From positions 26,488,982 through 26,552,981 of the forward strand of contig NC_030681.2 of the NCBI RefSeq assembly GCF_000004195.4: DNA of 64,000 bases, read 5' to 3'. Made by a program: the position numbers and the translations under genes. The stretch is from Xenopus tropicalis (lineage: Eukaryota > Chordata > Amphibia > Anura > Pipidae). The notes beneath the pieces were generated by a model, which was not told the DNA's origin, made no database searches, and saw only the letters and a program-made list of their open reading frames with translations. Of the stretch, positions 23,339-39,465 are shown in pieces. Numbering within the stretch: the stretch's first letter is position 1; the number at the start of each line of letters is the position of its first letter.

Positions 23339-25412
23339 GTATAAATATATAATAATCTCTCTAATGCTTTATTTACCAGTAGGTCCTTCCAGCAGGCACA
23401 AGGGTATCCATTATAATTAGAAAAAAGAAGAACCCATCTAAATTTTCTTTGAGAGCTGGGTAGTTGTGGAATTCCCTCCCTGAATCAGTTGTACTGGATG
23501 ATACATTATATAGCTTCAAGAAGGAACTGGATGACTTTTTAGCAAGTGAGGGAATACAGGGTTATGGGAGATAGCTCTCAGTACAAGTGAGGGAATACAG
23601 GGGTAGGGGGGATAGCTCTCAGTACAAGTGAGGGAATACAGGGTTATGGGAGATAGCTCTCAGTACAAGTGAGGGAATACAGGGGTATGGGAGATAGCTC
23701 TCAGTACAAGTGAGGGAATACAGGGTTATGGGAGATAGCTCTCAGTACAAGTGAGGGAATACAGGGGTATGGGAGATAGCTCTCAGTACAAGTGAGGGAA
23801 TACAGGGGTAGGGGAGATAGCTCTCAGTACAAGTGAGGGAATACAGGGGTAGGGGGGATAGCTCTCAGTACAAGTGAGGGAATACAGGGTTATGGGAGAT
23901 AGCTCTCAGTACAAGTGAGGGAATACAGGGTTATGGGAGATAGCTCTCAGTACAAGTGAGGGAATACAGGGGTTTGGGAGATAGCTCTCAGTACAAGTGA
24001 GGGAATACAGGGTTATGGGAGATAGCTCTCAGTACAAGTGAGGGAATACAGGGGTATGGGAGATAGCTCTCAGTACAAGTGAGGGAATACAGGGTTATGG
24101 GAGATAGCTCTCAGTACAAGTGAGGGAATACATGGGTAGGGGGGATAGCTCTCAGTACAAGTGAGGGAATACAGGGGTAGGGGGGATAGCTCTCAGTACA
24201 AGTGAGGGAATACAGGGGTAGGGGAGATAGCTCTCAGTACAAGTGAGGGAATACAGGGGTATGGGAGATAGCTCTCAGTACAAGTGAGGGAATACATGGG
24301 TAGGGGGGATAGCTCTCAGTACAAGTGAGGGAATACAGGGGTAGGGGAGATAGCTCTCAGTACAAGTGAGGGAATACAGGATTATGGGAGATAGCTCTCA
24401 GTACAAGTGAGGGAATACAGGGGTATGGGAGATAGTTCTCAGTACAAGTGAGGGAATACAGGGGTATGGGGGATAGCTTTCAGTACAAGTGAGGGAATAC
24501 AGGGGTAGGGGAGATAGCTCTCAGTACAAGTGAGGGAATACAGGGGTATGGGAGATAGCTCTCAGTACAAGTGAGGGAATACAGGGGTATGGGAGATAGC
24601 TCTCAGTACAAGTGAGGGAATACAGGGGTATGGGGGATAGCTTTCAGTACAAGTGAGGGAATACAGGGGTATGGGAGATAGCTCTCAGTACAAGTGAGGG
24701 AATACAGGGGTATGGGGGATAGCTCTCAGTACAAGTGAGGGAATACAGGGGTAGGGGAGATAGCTCTCAGTACAAGTGAGGGAATACAGGGGTAGGGGAG
24801 ATAGCTCTCAGTACAAGTGAGGGAATACAGGGGTAGGGGAGATAGCTCTCAGTACAAGTGAGGGAATACAGGGGTAGGGGAGATAGCTCTCAGTGCAAGT
24901 GAGGGAATACAGGGGTAGGGGAGATAGCTCTCAGTACAAGTGAGGGAATACAGGGGTAGGGGAGATAGCTCTCAGTACAAGTGAGGGAATACAGGGGTAG
25001 GGGAGATAGCTCTCAGTACAAGTGAGGGAATACAGGGGTAGGGGAGATAGCTCTCAGTACAAGTGAGGGAAATACAGGGGTAAGGGAGATAGCTCTCAGT
25101 ACAAGTGAGGGAATACAGGGGTATGGGAGATAGCTCTCAGTGCAAGTGAGGGAATACAGGGGTAGGGGAGATAGCTCTCGGTACAAGTGAGGGAATACAG
25201 GGGTAGGGGAGATAGCTCTTAGTACAAGTTGATCCAGGGACTGGTCCCATTGCCATCTTGGAGTCAGGAAGGAATTCTTCCTCCCTCTGGGGCAACTTGA
25301 AGAGGGTTCAGAAGGTTTTTTTTTGCCTTCCTCTGGATCAACTAGCAGTTAGGCCGGTTATATATAGATATAAAGGTCTTTTTTCAACCAAACTTACTAT
25401 GTTACTATGTAT
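23339..25412 (+). mobile_element. CR1-type LINE 3' end with internal minisatellite
   Basis: The left part (23339-23542) matches 36997-37210 of the CR1 fragment further right (TTTACCAGTAGGTCCTTCCA, GTTGTGGAATTCCC, CATTATATAGCTT). The right part (25225-25412) matches its tail (GTTGATCCAGGGACTGGTC, TCTGGATCAACTAG) and ends TTACTATGTTACTATG, an 8-base repeat as found at CR1 3' ends. Between them a single 41-base segment has been multiplied. 5'-truncated and non-functional. Confidence 0.85.
23543..25224. repeat. Minisatellite, 41 units of 41 bp
   Basis: The unit begins CAAGTGAGGGAATACAGG and ends TAGCTCTCAGTA. From the first CAAGTGA (23543) to the terminal CAAGTTGATCC (25225) there are 1682 bases, which is 41 x 41 plus one extra base (an added A near 25071). 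Units differ mainly at GGTTATGGG, GGGTATGGG and GGGTAGGGG. The last third is almost all the GGGTAGGGG type. Confidence 0.95.
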
Positions 25413-25458
25413 GAGCAACAGCCTCTCTATCCCTCTCTGCTTTGCATGGTGGGTGGTA

Positions 25459-25738
25459 CAGGTATGGGACCCATGATCTGGAAACCCGTTTCGAATTACG
25501 GGAAGGCTACCTCCCATAGACTCCATTATAAGGAAATAATTCTAATTTTTAAAAACGGTTTCCTTTTTCTCTGTGATACTAAAACAGTAGCTTGTACTTG
25601 ATCCCAACTAAAATATAATGAATCTTTATTGGAAACAAAACAATCCTATTGGGATTAATTAAGGTCTAAATTACGGAAAGATCACTTATCCGGAAAGCCC
25701 AAGGTCCTGAGCATTCTGGATAACAGGTCCCATACCTG
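25459..25738. mobile_element. CAGGTATGGGATCC-family MITE
   Basis: The ends CAGGTATGGGACCCATGATC and CAGGTCCCATACCTG are inverted. The interior keeps TACTTGATCCCAACTAAAAT and CAATCCTATTGGG. It lies just beyond the CR1 fragment and ends about 150 bases before the likely PAK5 poly(A) site. Confidence 0.8.
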
Positions 25739-25884
25739 TACACAGATTCAGAACTTCAAGTCCCAGAATGCATTACTTCAGTGTGAAACAAGGCAAGATG
25801 AGAGAGTGGCTAAGGGATGGGGGTAGGGGAACGGTCTCTGTGAGCCAGCTAAACAAACACAAACACAGTCATTAATAAATAGAG

Positions 25885-25890
25885 TTTATT
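25885..25890 (-). terminator. PAK5: Candidate PAK5 distal poly(A) signal
   Basis: TTTATT on the + strand reads AATAAA on the PAK5 strand. It lies at the left edge of the AT-rich, apparently single-copy sequence, beyond which MITE and CR1 DNA begins. Confidence 0.35.
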
Positions 25891-26522
25891 TTGCATTGAA
25901 ATCATTATGAATTAAGTGGTTGAGAAACACAAAAACTACTTAGGCCTAGTGTTGACATGCAAGTTCATTCAACAGGCAACACAAATCGGTAGTCATCCAT
26001 TTTTTTGACATTAAAAAAAAAAAAATAAATAAAATAAACCTAGACAGCAGCACAAGTATACCAAGTCAAACACTTCCTACAACATCAGCACAATGAAAGG
26101 ATGGTGGATTTTTTTGTTTTTTTTTCGAAATACCCGCTTGATAGATTGACTGATGTAGTCAACTGGGATAATAAAAACATTTATGGTCTTGAATGTGAAA
26201 ACAATAAATACTGTAAATAATAACGGAAAAATATAAATAGAGTTGTAAGATCAGACAAACCAATAAATTAAAAATAAATACAATTAGGGCGAACTGAAAA
26301 TATACAAAATGCCGTTTACTTTTAATCCACGGTAAATAGAGGAAAGTGATTGGATCCTTTAGATAAAGCATACTGAGGGTATATGGCAGGGAATTACATA
26401 TCTCATGGACAGGCATTAGTTAAATAAAAGATCCTATATGACAAACGCAAATCTTGAACAGAAATGCTATGTACGAAACGTGTAAGGCTTTCTGTACCTG
26501 ATATGCTTTTGTAATATACTCA

Positions 26523-26905
26523 GGGGTCATTCACAACTACAACTGGCAACTGCTGGGCAAGAAATCCTATTTATTAAAGGTTATTGCAACAACAAACGTT
26601 TTGTGCAATTCTGCGTAATTGCATTTGGTGCCTCTGCCTTCCTCCTGTTCCAAACTGAGAGCATTTGAGCCACATTTATACCAGCAGTAGCTCAAACCAA
26701 ACAGACATTTTTCAGCATAACTGCATCCAATCTGTGTAAAATGCATGCACAACTGCATCACGTTTGACGCAACAGTTGAAATTGGTGCATCTTGCCCTGG
26801 CGACCACAATTACAATGGAATAATGCTGCACTGTGGGTAAAAACATGGCACTTACACTCAAAATTGCACTTAGCTCATTGCACTTGCAGTTGTAAATGGC
26901 CCCTC
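26523..26905. mobile_element. Foldback MITE, GGGGTCATT..AC ends
   Basis: GGGGTCATTCACAACTAC on the left mirrors GCAGTTGTAAATGGCCCC on the right. The interior is an imperfect palindrome (TGCAACTGCATCACG with neighbouring complementary blocks). It lies inside the putative PAK5 3' UTR. Confidence 0.6.
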
Positions 26906-27017
26906 TTTTCTTTTACAAATGCCTATAAGTGGGATAAGTGGCTTCCACATACCCTGAGTATGGTTTATTTTTCTAGCTAGGCCTGGAACACGTGCTCCCA
27001 GACCCCACATTTCTACT

Positions 27018-27330
27018 GGAGAGCTTTAAAGAATAACTAAAGGAATAAACACTGGGGCGGTGCTTAACATTTTGGTGCTTACTGCACTGGCCCAGGGTAA
27101 TTCTGTAGAAGCTCCTTGCCGCCCAACATAGGCACAAAAAGTTGGCTTTTCAATCCACTGCACATGTGCTTGCCTGGGCCTGAAGAGGAAAGGGGAAGAA
27201 GACCGACAGAAATAACCAGGGTCGACCCAGTTTTAATCAAACAGCAGCACCAAGCCCAGGGTATCAGGGAAGTGCCTAAAATTTTGCACTCCTTCCCCAG
27301 TGATTACACCTTTCCTTCTCCTTTTATGAC
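27018..27330. mobile_element. Diverged TTAA-type MITE
   Basis: TAAAGGAATAAACACTGGGG and GCTTAACATTTTGG on the left are mirrored by CCTAAAATTTTGCACTCC, CCCCAGTGATTACACC and TTTCCTTCTCCTTTT on the right. This is the same plan as 20289-20569. Confidence 0.5.
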
Positions 27331-28548
27331 GCCTAAGTATATAATTCCAGGCCCGGACTATGGATTCTGGCAAATGCCAGAGGGGCCTATTCTAAACCCC
27401 AGTCTGGGCCTGTAAATATTCCATGTGTTCCATAAAAGCAGCACCAGACTGGCATCACTTTGCAGTGTGCCCAAACATCACTGTTTCTTTGTATCAAAGC
27501 AAATGACTGAAAGTCTAACTCTGCAGAGAATAAATAACCTTTAATAAATTAAAAAATTAAACCATTTGAACAGAAGGCAGCACAGACCAACAAATAAATA
27601 AATAAAATAAATAAGTCAAATGCAAAACAACTCATCATCAAAAACAATTTCATCTGCAGCAAAATAAGCCAAAAATCTCATATATTTACTCATACAAGAT
27701 CATTAAAGTTGTAAACTGTAAACATATTCAATTCAGAAATAACATTTTATGTTTTTTTTAGTTTTTGTTTTGTTGTTTTTAAGCCGTTTCATTGGATAAC
27801 TCCAATGGCACCAATACTGACCGGCAAAGCAAAAATCAATAAAACTATAGAAAACATTTTCACATATCGATATTTTTAAGAAAATAAAGGAAAATTCAAG
27901 TGAAGTGAATGGACTCTATAAAGAATGGAAAAAGACGGCAAACCACTCCTGTTTTTCTTGAAGGTTTAAGCTGTGTGCGCGTGCGCAAAAGAGACGGCGG
28001 AACATAGGCATGGGCGCATCCGACAGGGTTATAAAAGTATGAATTATTTCTGTGGGTTTTTAAAAGGTTTGGTAAATTACACCTGGCTTGGAACTGGCAC
28101 AATGTTTACATAACATCAAAAACCTGCAAATTATCAAAAGTATTATACAGAAAATTACAAAGTCATTTCAAAATACGTTACACTACTACTTCTGAAAAAA
28201 AGTGCATTTTTACCCCCAAAGAAGGATTGAAAGAGTTTAAAGAAATGCCACTTAATCCCCTTTGTTCAGATACCAGTGGGGTTTCTATCTGGCCTATTAG
28301 CTAGACTTACTTCAAAGGAACCTTAGTAAAAAGTCTGCATTTTCGGTTAAAGAAAAGAAGTGTGAAAGTGAGGTTGCTAATACGTTACACCGCAGGGGCT
28401 TTCTTTATCTAAGTCATTGTACAGACTAATAGGCAGTTTGGATAATGAGAAGCTTCTTCTGATTTGCATCATTTCTGGTCATGTTTTTTTCCTCATAATC
28501 TTCTGTTTGCCCCAAATTCCTCTAAGTGATGGTGTGAGAAGTCGAATC

Positions 28549-28704
<156 letters not shown>

Positions 28705-29168
28705 CTACAATCACGATTGTACAGAGAAAGAAAAATAAATTACTGGTACAAAACCAAACAAGAATAATTCTAGATAAAAGGCAAGGCTAATTAACAAACA
28801 AATATGCTAGACTGTACAATTGCATTTACCCACAATAACCAAGCAGTCATTAGTTTTAGTCTACCTTAAATTAGAAAACAAAGCAAAGGTCTGATTGCTA
28901 GGGGTAAAGTTGGGCATACGCTCTGAGATCAGTTCGTTTGGTGTAAATGATCTGATGTGAATGGAGGGAAGCCTAAGGAGACCTCTAGGGATAGGAGAGC
29001 ATCAATGTGGTCCTTGAAATTTTTTAACATCATGATGAAAGCTCCTCACCAAAATTCTGTAGTTAAGTAACAGAAACTAGAACTAGCGTTGTTGCTGCCA
29101 TGAGGTGAGATGAGAAAGTCCTCAGACCTCCTCTGATCAAAGCCTACTTGGTTTTTAACATTTGGTCA

Positions 29169-30538
<1,370 letters not shown>

Positions 30539-30889
30539 CTATGGAAAATCAAAAGCACCACCACTGATTTATTACATATATATCGCAAATGTTATTTCAT
30601 TATAACAAAAGAATAAAAAAAATAAGTGTACAGTACCAATAACATATGCATAATACATTTTCAGGGCTCAGTGATACAGCAGCATTCTCACTCATATATA
30701 GGATAAATAAAAATAAGCAGTGACCTATACTGGACAGTCCTGCTATTAAAGACCAAATACTAAAATCCAAAGACTTTAAATCTAGAAAAATTCTGAATGT
30801 ATCTTACTAATTTGGGCAGAAACGGTTCTATACATAAACAAAAAGTGTAGAAAACCCCTGTTTTTTATAGCCAGCCAGCACCAGCATTA

Positions 30890-34528
<3,639 letters not shown>

Positions 34529-35225
34529 CTATTTTTGAATCCAGTATCGCAAAATAAACAGCATGTGCTTTTCATACCCACAGACAAATTTTGCTGGAGC
34601 TTTGCTACAGATTTATGGAGAAATCTGAAGCCTTTTCTGCACTGCTGGTTCTGTCTTTTGAAACAATGTAGCAGAAGTCAGCCTTGCAGGCTTCTTCACA
34701 GGTCCTTTTTAGTAAATTGGTGAGGTTGTAATAAATTTCCATTTTTAGTGAAAATACTCCAAATTTTAACTTTCACCTGTTAGCAAATATGTCTCAGAGT
34801 GTGCTAATGTCGGTACTGTTCTTGTGTTGATGAAACACAGTAATAAACAGTCCCTTTATTTACTTGCCTTAGATTCTGTGGTGTAATTATCATGAAGGCC
34901 ACATCTACCTTTGATTAATAGGTTATCCATCACTTATGTCTGCCCTGTACATCCTGATGTTGTGCCTGATACAGATCTCCGGTGCTGCCTGCCTCCATTA
35001 TCCACACGATCTTACTTTGGCCATATATCATGCTTATTGCATTGTAACCATAAGCTCATCTGTCCTTGGCCTCCTGGTCTTTTTCTTTATGCAGAGTAAG
35101 CAGTATATGTATGTGCATATTTATGTTTTTTTATCCGCAAACTACTAATAGTACTTCTCCTCATTTCTTAAATACTAATGCCATTTATATAAAATAACAC
35201 ATTTTCTTTGCCTTTTTTACCCATC

Positions 35226-35440
35226 AGGTACTGGATCTATTATGTGTGGAGCTTTAACTTACGCAGAGTCCATTTTACCCAACAATTTGTTTTAATGATT
35301 CCCTTATTCTCTGTAATAATAAAATAGTGCCTTGTACTCAATGGTTTTTATATTTATTAAAGTTGTATTTAAGTGATTAAAATTATGGAAAGACCCAATT
35401 TTAATCTCAAGCATTCCAGATAATAGACCCCATGCCTGTA
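35226..35440. mobile_element. Decayed CAGGTATGGGATCC-family MITE
   Basis: The left end CAGGTACTGGATCTATTATG and the right end CAAGCATTCCAGATAATAG with CCATGCCTG match the family plan, with internal deletions. Confidence 0.6.
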
Positions 35441-35824
35441 TTTAGAAACACAGCAGACTTAAAACCTAAACCCTAATGCTGCTATTCTTTAGCAATGTAT
35501 GTGCCCCTCTTCCCCTCACTCCTTCCTTAGGACAAATGTAAACAGTGCCATATTGCAATCAATCTCAACAGCACAGTTTGCATGACTGCCTTAAAACAAT
35601 AGGTTTATCGACAGTTATAAATTGTGTACTGTATGGCAAACATCGTAAGTCTGTGGAAAATATTACATTACCGCTGATCAAACAAGAGTAGGTAATTACT
35701 TCACAAATACACACCTAAAGGGGCAATTTAACATTAAGTTAACTCATAGTAAGTTTTTAGAATGTCCTATTCTTGGTGAAGACACACTGAGCTACTAGTA
35801 GCAGCTACTTTTTCATGGCTACTA

Positions 35825-36164
35825 AGGGCTCTGGCACACGGGGAGATTAGTCGCCTGCGACAAAACTCCCTGTTCGCGGGCAACTAAGCTCCCCGAGTTG
35901 CCTTCACCTGCCATCCCACCGGCGAAAATGTAAGTCGCAGGTGGGATGGCACACGCGGCGGCGCGATTTCGCGCAAATCACCGAAGGTGCCTCGCGAGAC
36001 TTTTTTGGCGATTTGCGCAAAATCGCGCCGCCGCGTGTGCCATCCCACCGGCGACTTACATTTTCGCAGGTGGGATGGCAGGTGAAGGCAACTCGGGGAG
36101 ATTAGTCGCCCGCGAACAGGGAGTTTTGTCGCGGGCGACTAATCTCCCCGTGTGCCAGAGCCCT
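35825..36164. repeat. 340-bp near-perfect palindrome (foldback MITE)
   Basis: It begins AGGGCTCTGGCACACGGGG and ends CCCCGTGTGCCAGAGCCCT. The two arms, each about 155 bases, pair almost throughout around a centre near 35995, with a spacer of about 30 bases (ACCGAAGGTGCC...). I see only a handful of mismatches. It is CpG-rich. A shorter, more diverged relative follows at 36275-36501. Confidence 0.9.
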
Positions 36165-36274
36165 AAACGCCAGAAAATACCTTGCCATAAACAATAGTGA
36201 GAATCGCCTCTGCTAAATCACAAGTAGAGACAATTATCAGTAAATGATCAGCATTGTCTATTTTAGTAGCCACA

Positions 36275-36501
36275 AGGGCTCTGGCACACGGGGAGATTAG
36301 CTGCCTGCGACGAATCTTCCCGAAATGCCATCCCTGCCTTGAGAGGAAACTTCAGTAATTTTGGGGAAATCGCGGCGCCCTGTATGCCATCCCACCGGCG
36401 ATTTACATTCTCACCGGTGGGATGGCATTTTGGGGAGATTAGTCACCCGCGACAAGGAAGATTTGTCGCGGGCGACTAGTCTCCCCGTGTGCCAGAGCCC
36501 T
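36275..36501. repeat. Second foldback of the same family
   Basis: It has the same ends as 35825-36164 (AGGGCTCTGGCACACGGGG and its complement), shorter arms and more mismatches. It is in the same orientation and separated from the first copy by only 110 bases. Confidence 0.85.
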
Positions 36502-36509
36502 AAGTAACC

Positions 36510-37456
36510 ACAAAACAGCTGGACAGCTAAGTGGCAGATGAGATTTAATGTGGATAAATGTACGGTCATGCACCTGGGATGTAAAAATATGCAAGCCACT
36601 TATACCCTTAATGGGACTGCACTAGGCAAATCCATAATGGAGAAGGACCTTGGAGTCCTTGTAGATAATAAACTTGGCTGTAGCAAGCAATGCCAGGCAG
36701 CAGCTGCAAGGGCAAACAAGGTTTTGAGCTGTATTAAAAGGGGTATAGATTCATGGGAGGAGGGGGTTATTCTTCCCCTTTACAGAGCACTGGTAAGGCC
36801 CCATCTAGAATATGCTGTTCAGTTTTGGTCTCCAGTGCTCAAACGAGACATTATTGAGTTAGAGAGGGTCCAGAGAAGGGCAACTAAGCTGGTAAAGGGT
36901 ATGGAAAGTCTCAGTTATGAAGAAAGACTGGCCAAGTTGGGTCTGTTTACACTGGAGAAGAGGCGCTTAAGAGGTGACATGATAACTATGTATAAATATA
37001 TAAAGGGATCATATAATAACCTAATGTTTTATTTACCAGTGGGTCCTTCCAACGGACACGAGGGCACCACTCCGTTTAGAAGAAGGGAGGTTCCATTTAA
37101 ATATTCGGAAAGGATTTTTTACTGTGAGAGCTGTGAAGTTGTGGAATTCCCAAATCAGTCATGCTGGCTCATACATTATATAGCTTTAAGAATGGGCTGG
37201 ATGGATTCTTAGCAAGTGAGGGAATACAGGGTTATGGGAGATAGCTTTTAGTACAAGTTGATCCAGGGACTGGTCCGATTGCCATCTTGGAGTCAGGAAG
37301 GAATTTTTTCCCCTCTGCGGCAAATTAGAGAGGCTTCAGATGGGGTTTTTTGCCTTCCTCTGGATCAACTAGAAGTTAGGCAGGTTATATATAGGCATTA
37401 TGGTTGAACTTGATGGACGTATGTCTTTTTTCAACCCAACTTACTTACTATGTTAC
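36510..37456 (+). mobile_element. CR1-type LINE fragment, RT C-terminus plus 3' UTR
   Basis: An open frame of 224 codons from the Met at 36538 (readable upstream from about 36511) encodes AKWQMRFNVDKCTVMHLG, then KDLGVLVDNKL, LVRPHLEYAVQFWSP and LERVQRRATKL. These are typical of the C-terminal end of CR1-clade reverse transcriptases (thumb and connection region). The catalytic YADD part is missing, so it is 5'-truncated and dead on arrival. After the stop comes a 3' UTR with GTTGATCCAGGGACTGGTCC, ending in TTACTATGTTAC. It starts within about 10 bases of a foldback end. Confidence 0.9.
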
Positions 37457-37503
37457 AGTGCTACAAGCATTGTCCCCTCTACCTCCAGCCAGAGGTCTTC
37501 TTA

Positions 37504-38001
<498 letters not shown>

Positions 38002-39138
38002 CTATGAAAAAACATAATAAAGTATTTTGATATTTTTATAATAAAGCAATCAACTATGCATGAATTGTACATTCCTGTGTATTAAACATTTTCAATGTGA
38101 AGAATTCTAATCTTACGGAGTTCCTCATGCCACACCATATCTACTGGGATGGGATGTACATGGGGTGTACAAGTCCTTACCTCACTGTGTAATGTGGGAA
38201 ATACATCAGTAGTTTATGCTCCTGGTTCTTACCCCCTGTACCTTAAAAATTTACGCAGATCTTTTTTTGGGGGTGGGTACATGTATTAAACAATTATATA
38301 ATATGGAATTTGTTTGTAGTTTTTTGGCAGTTCTGGGGTCATAAAAAAGTGGTAGCCTCATTTGGCCCATGAGCCTCTAGCTGTGCTGCACTAGAACTGA
38401 TTTATACCAACGTCCCTCCAATGGCATGATATATAGAATTACACTCATGTAGTACTGCAGGCCCCACTGCGACAGGGCAAGGAATAAGAGTAGAGACCCT
38501 GGGGGAGAGAATGCAGGGGAAGGAGAGATAATCAACACCAAGGGACAAGGAGACAGAGGAGCAAGTATGTAACAAACCCAGCACCATTGTACTGTACAAA
38601 AATAGCTTATTGCATTTTCACTCCATCAATGGCAGAACATGTTGCATATGTTTCTATTCAGTTTAGCAGCTACACTTTATTTTTACTGCAGTTTTAACTT
38701 ATTTGCATTACTATGTAACTATGAAGATACAACTAAAGAACTAAATAACCCAGGATTTAAAAGTCTCCAGCATTATAAAAAATAATAGGTTGAACACTCC
38801 CTTGATATTAGACTTTTACAACTTTTGCAACTCCCAGCACCCTTGGCTGGTGAAAGCCTGCTCTGAGTTTTAGTTTAATGATAGCTGAAGAGTTTTGGAA
38901 AATCCTTCATTTAAATATCGGGAATAGTCACAACTAAAACCACCATTATTTCAAAATCGCAAATATTTTCCTTGAAGCAAAAAGGAAATCGTTGGGGCAC
39001 GGGATAAAACTCTCCACAGATCTGACTTCAGTAGAGATATATATTTGGGCAGGGCACTCTTTGCTTTGAGTGCTGTATCAGTTATTGGCTGCTTTGTATG
39101 TAAATCTGCATGTTCCATGTAGGCGCCCATTTATTGTA

Positions 39139-39465
39139 CAGGTATGGGATCCCTTATCCGCAAAACCCATTATCCAGAAAGTTCAGAATTAGGAAAGGCC
39201 ATCTCCCACAGACTCCGTTATAAGCAAATAATTCTAATTTTTAAAAATTAAAATTTCCTTTTTCTGTAATTATAAAACAGAACCTTGTACTTGATCCCAA
39301 CTAAGATGTAATTAATCCTTATTGGAGGCAAAATAAGCCTATAGGGTTTATTCAAAATTTAAATGATTTTTAGCAGACTTGAGTTATGGAAATCAAAATT
39401 ATGGAAAGATCCCTTTTCCAGAAAACCCCAGGTCCCGAGAATTATGGATAAAAGGTCCTATACCT
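39139..39465. mobile_element. CAGGTATGGGATCC-family MITE, complete
   Basis: The ends CAGGTATGGGATCCCTTATC and AAAGGTCCTATACCTG are inverted. The interior has one copy of the TTGATCCCAACTAAGATG segment. Confidence 0.8.

Larger units (their letters stand above)
20223..25884. other. Intergenic region between convergent LAMP5 and PAK5
   Basis: The region is mostly mobile elements and tandem repeats: MITEs (20289-20569, 20563-20947, 21031-21361, 25459-25738), a GGCACACACAGGC array (22679-23096) and an expanded CR1 fragment (23339-25412). 21370-22230 shows nothing I can assign. No gene is supported. Confidence 0.7.
25885..28548 (-). other. PAK5: Putative PAK5 3' UTR (up to 2.66 kb)
   Basis: Running left from the PAK5 stop codon, the sequence is AT-rich and largely unlike the repeats around it. 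On the minus strand AATAAA occurs at 26964-26969, 26570-26575 and 25885-25890, so the transcript could end at any of these. Two MITEs (about 27018-27330 and 26523-26905) lie inside, so either the UTR has absorbed them or transcription ends before them. The choice is inference. Confidence 0.4.

Noticed and set aside
23543..25224. CRISPR-like regular repeat array
   Set aside because: Units are contiguous 41-mers with no unique spacers, in a vertebrate LINE. It is a minisatellite.
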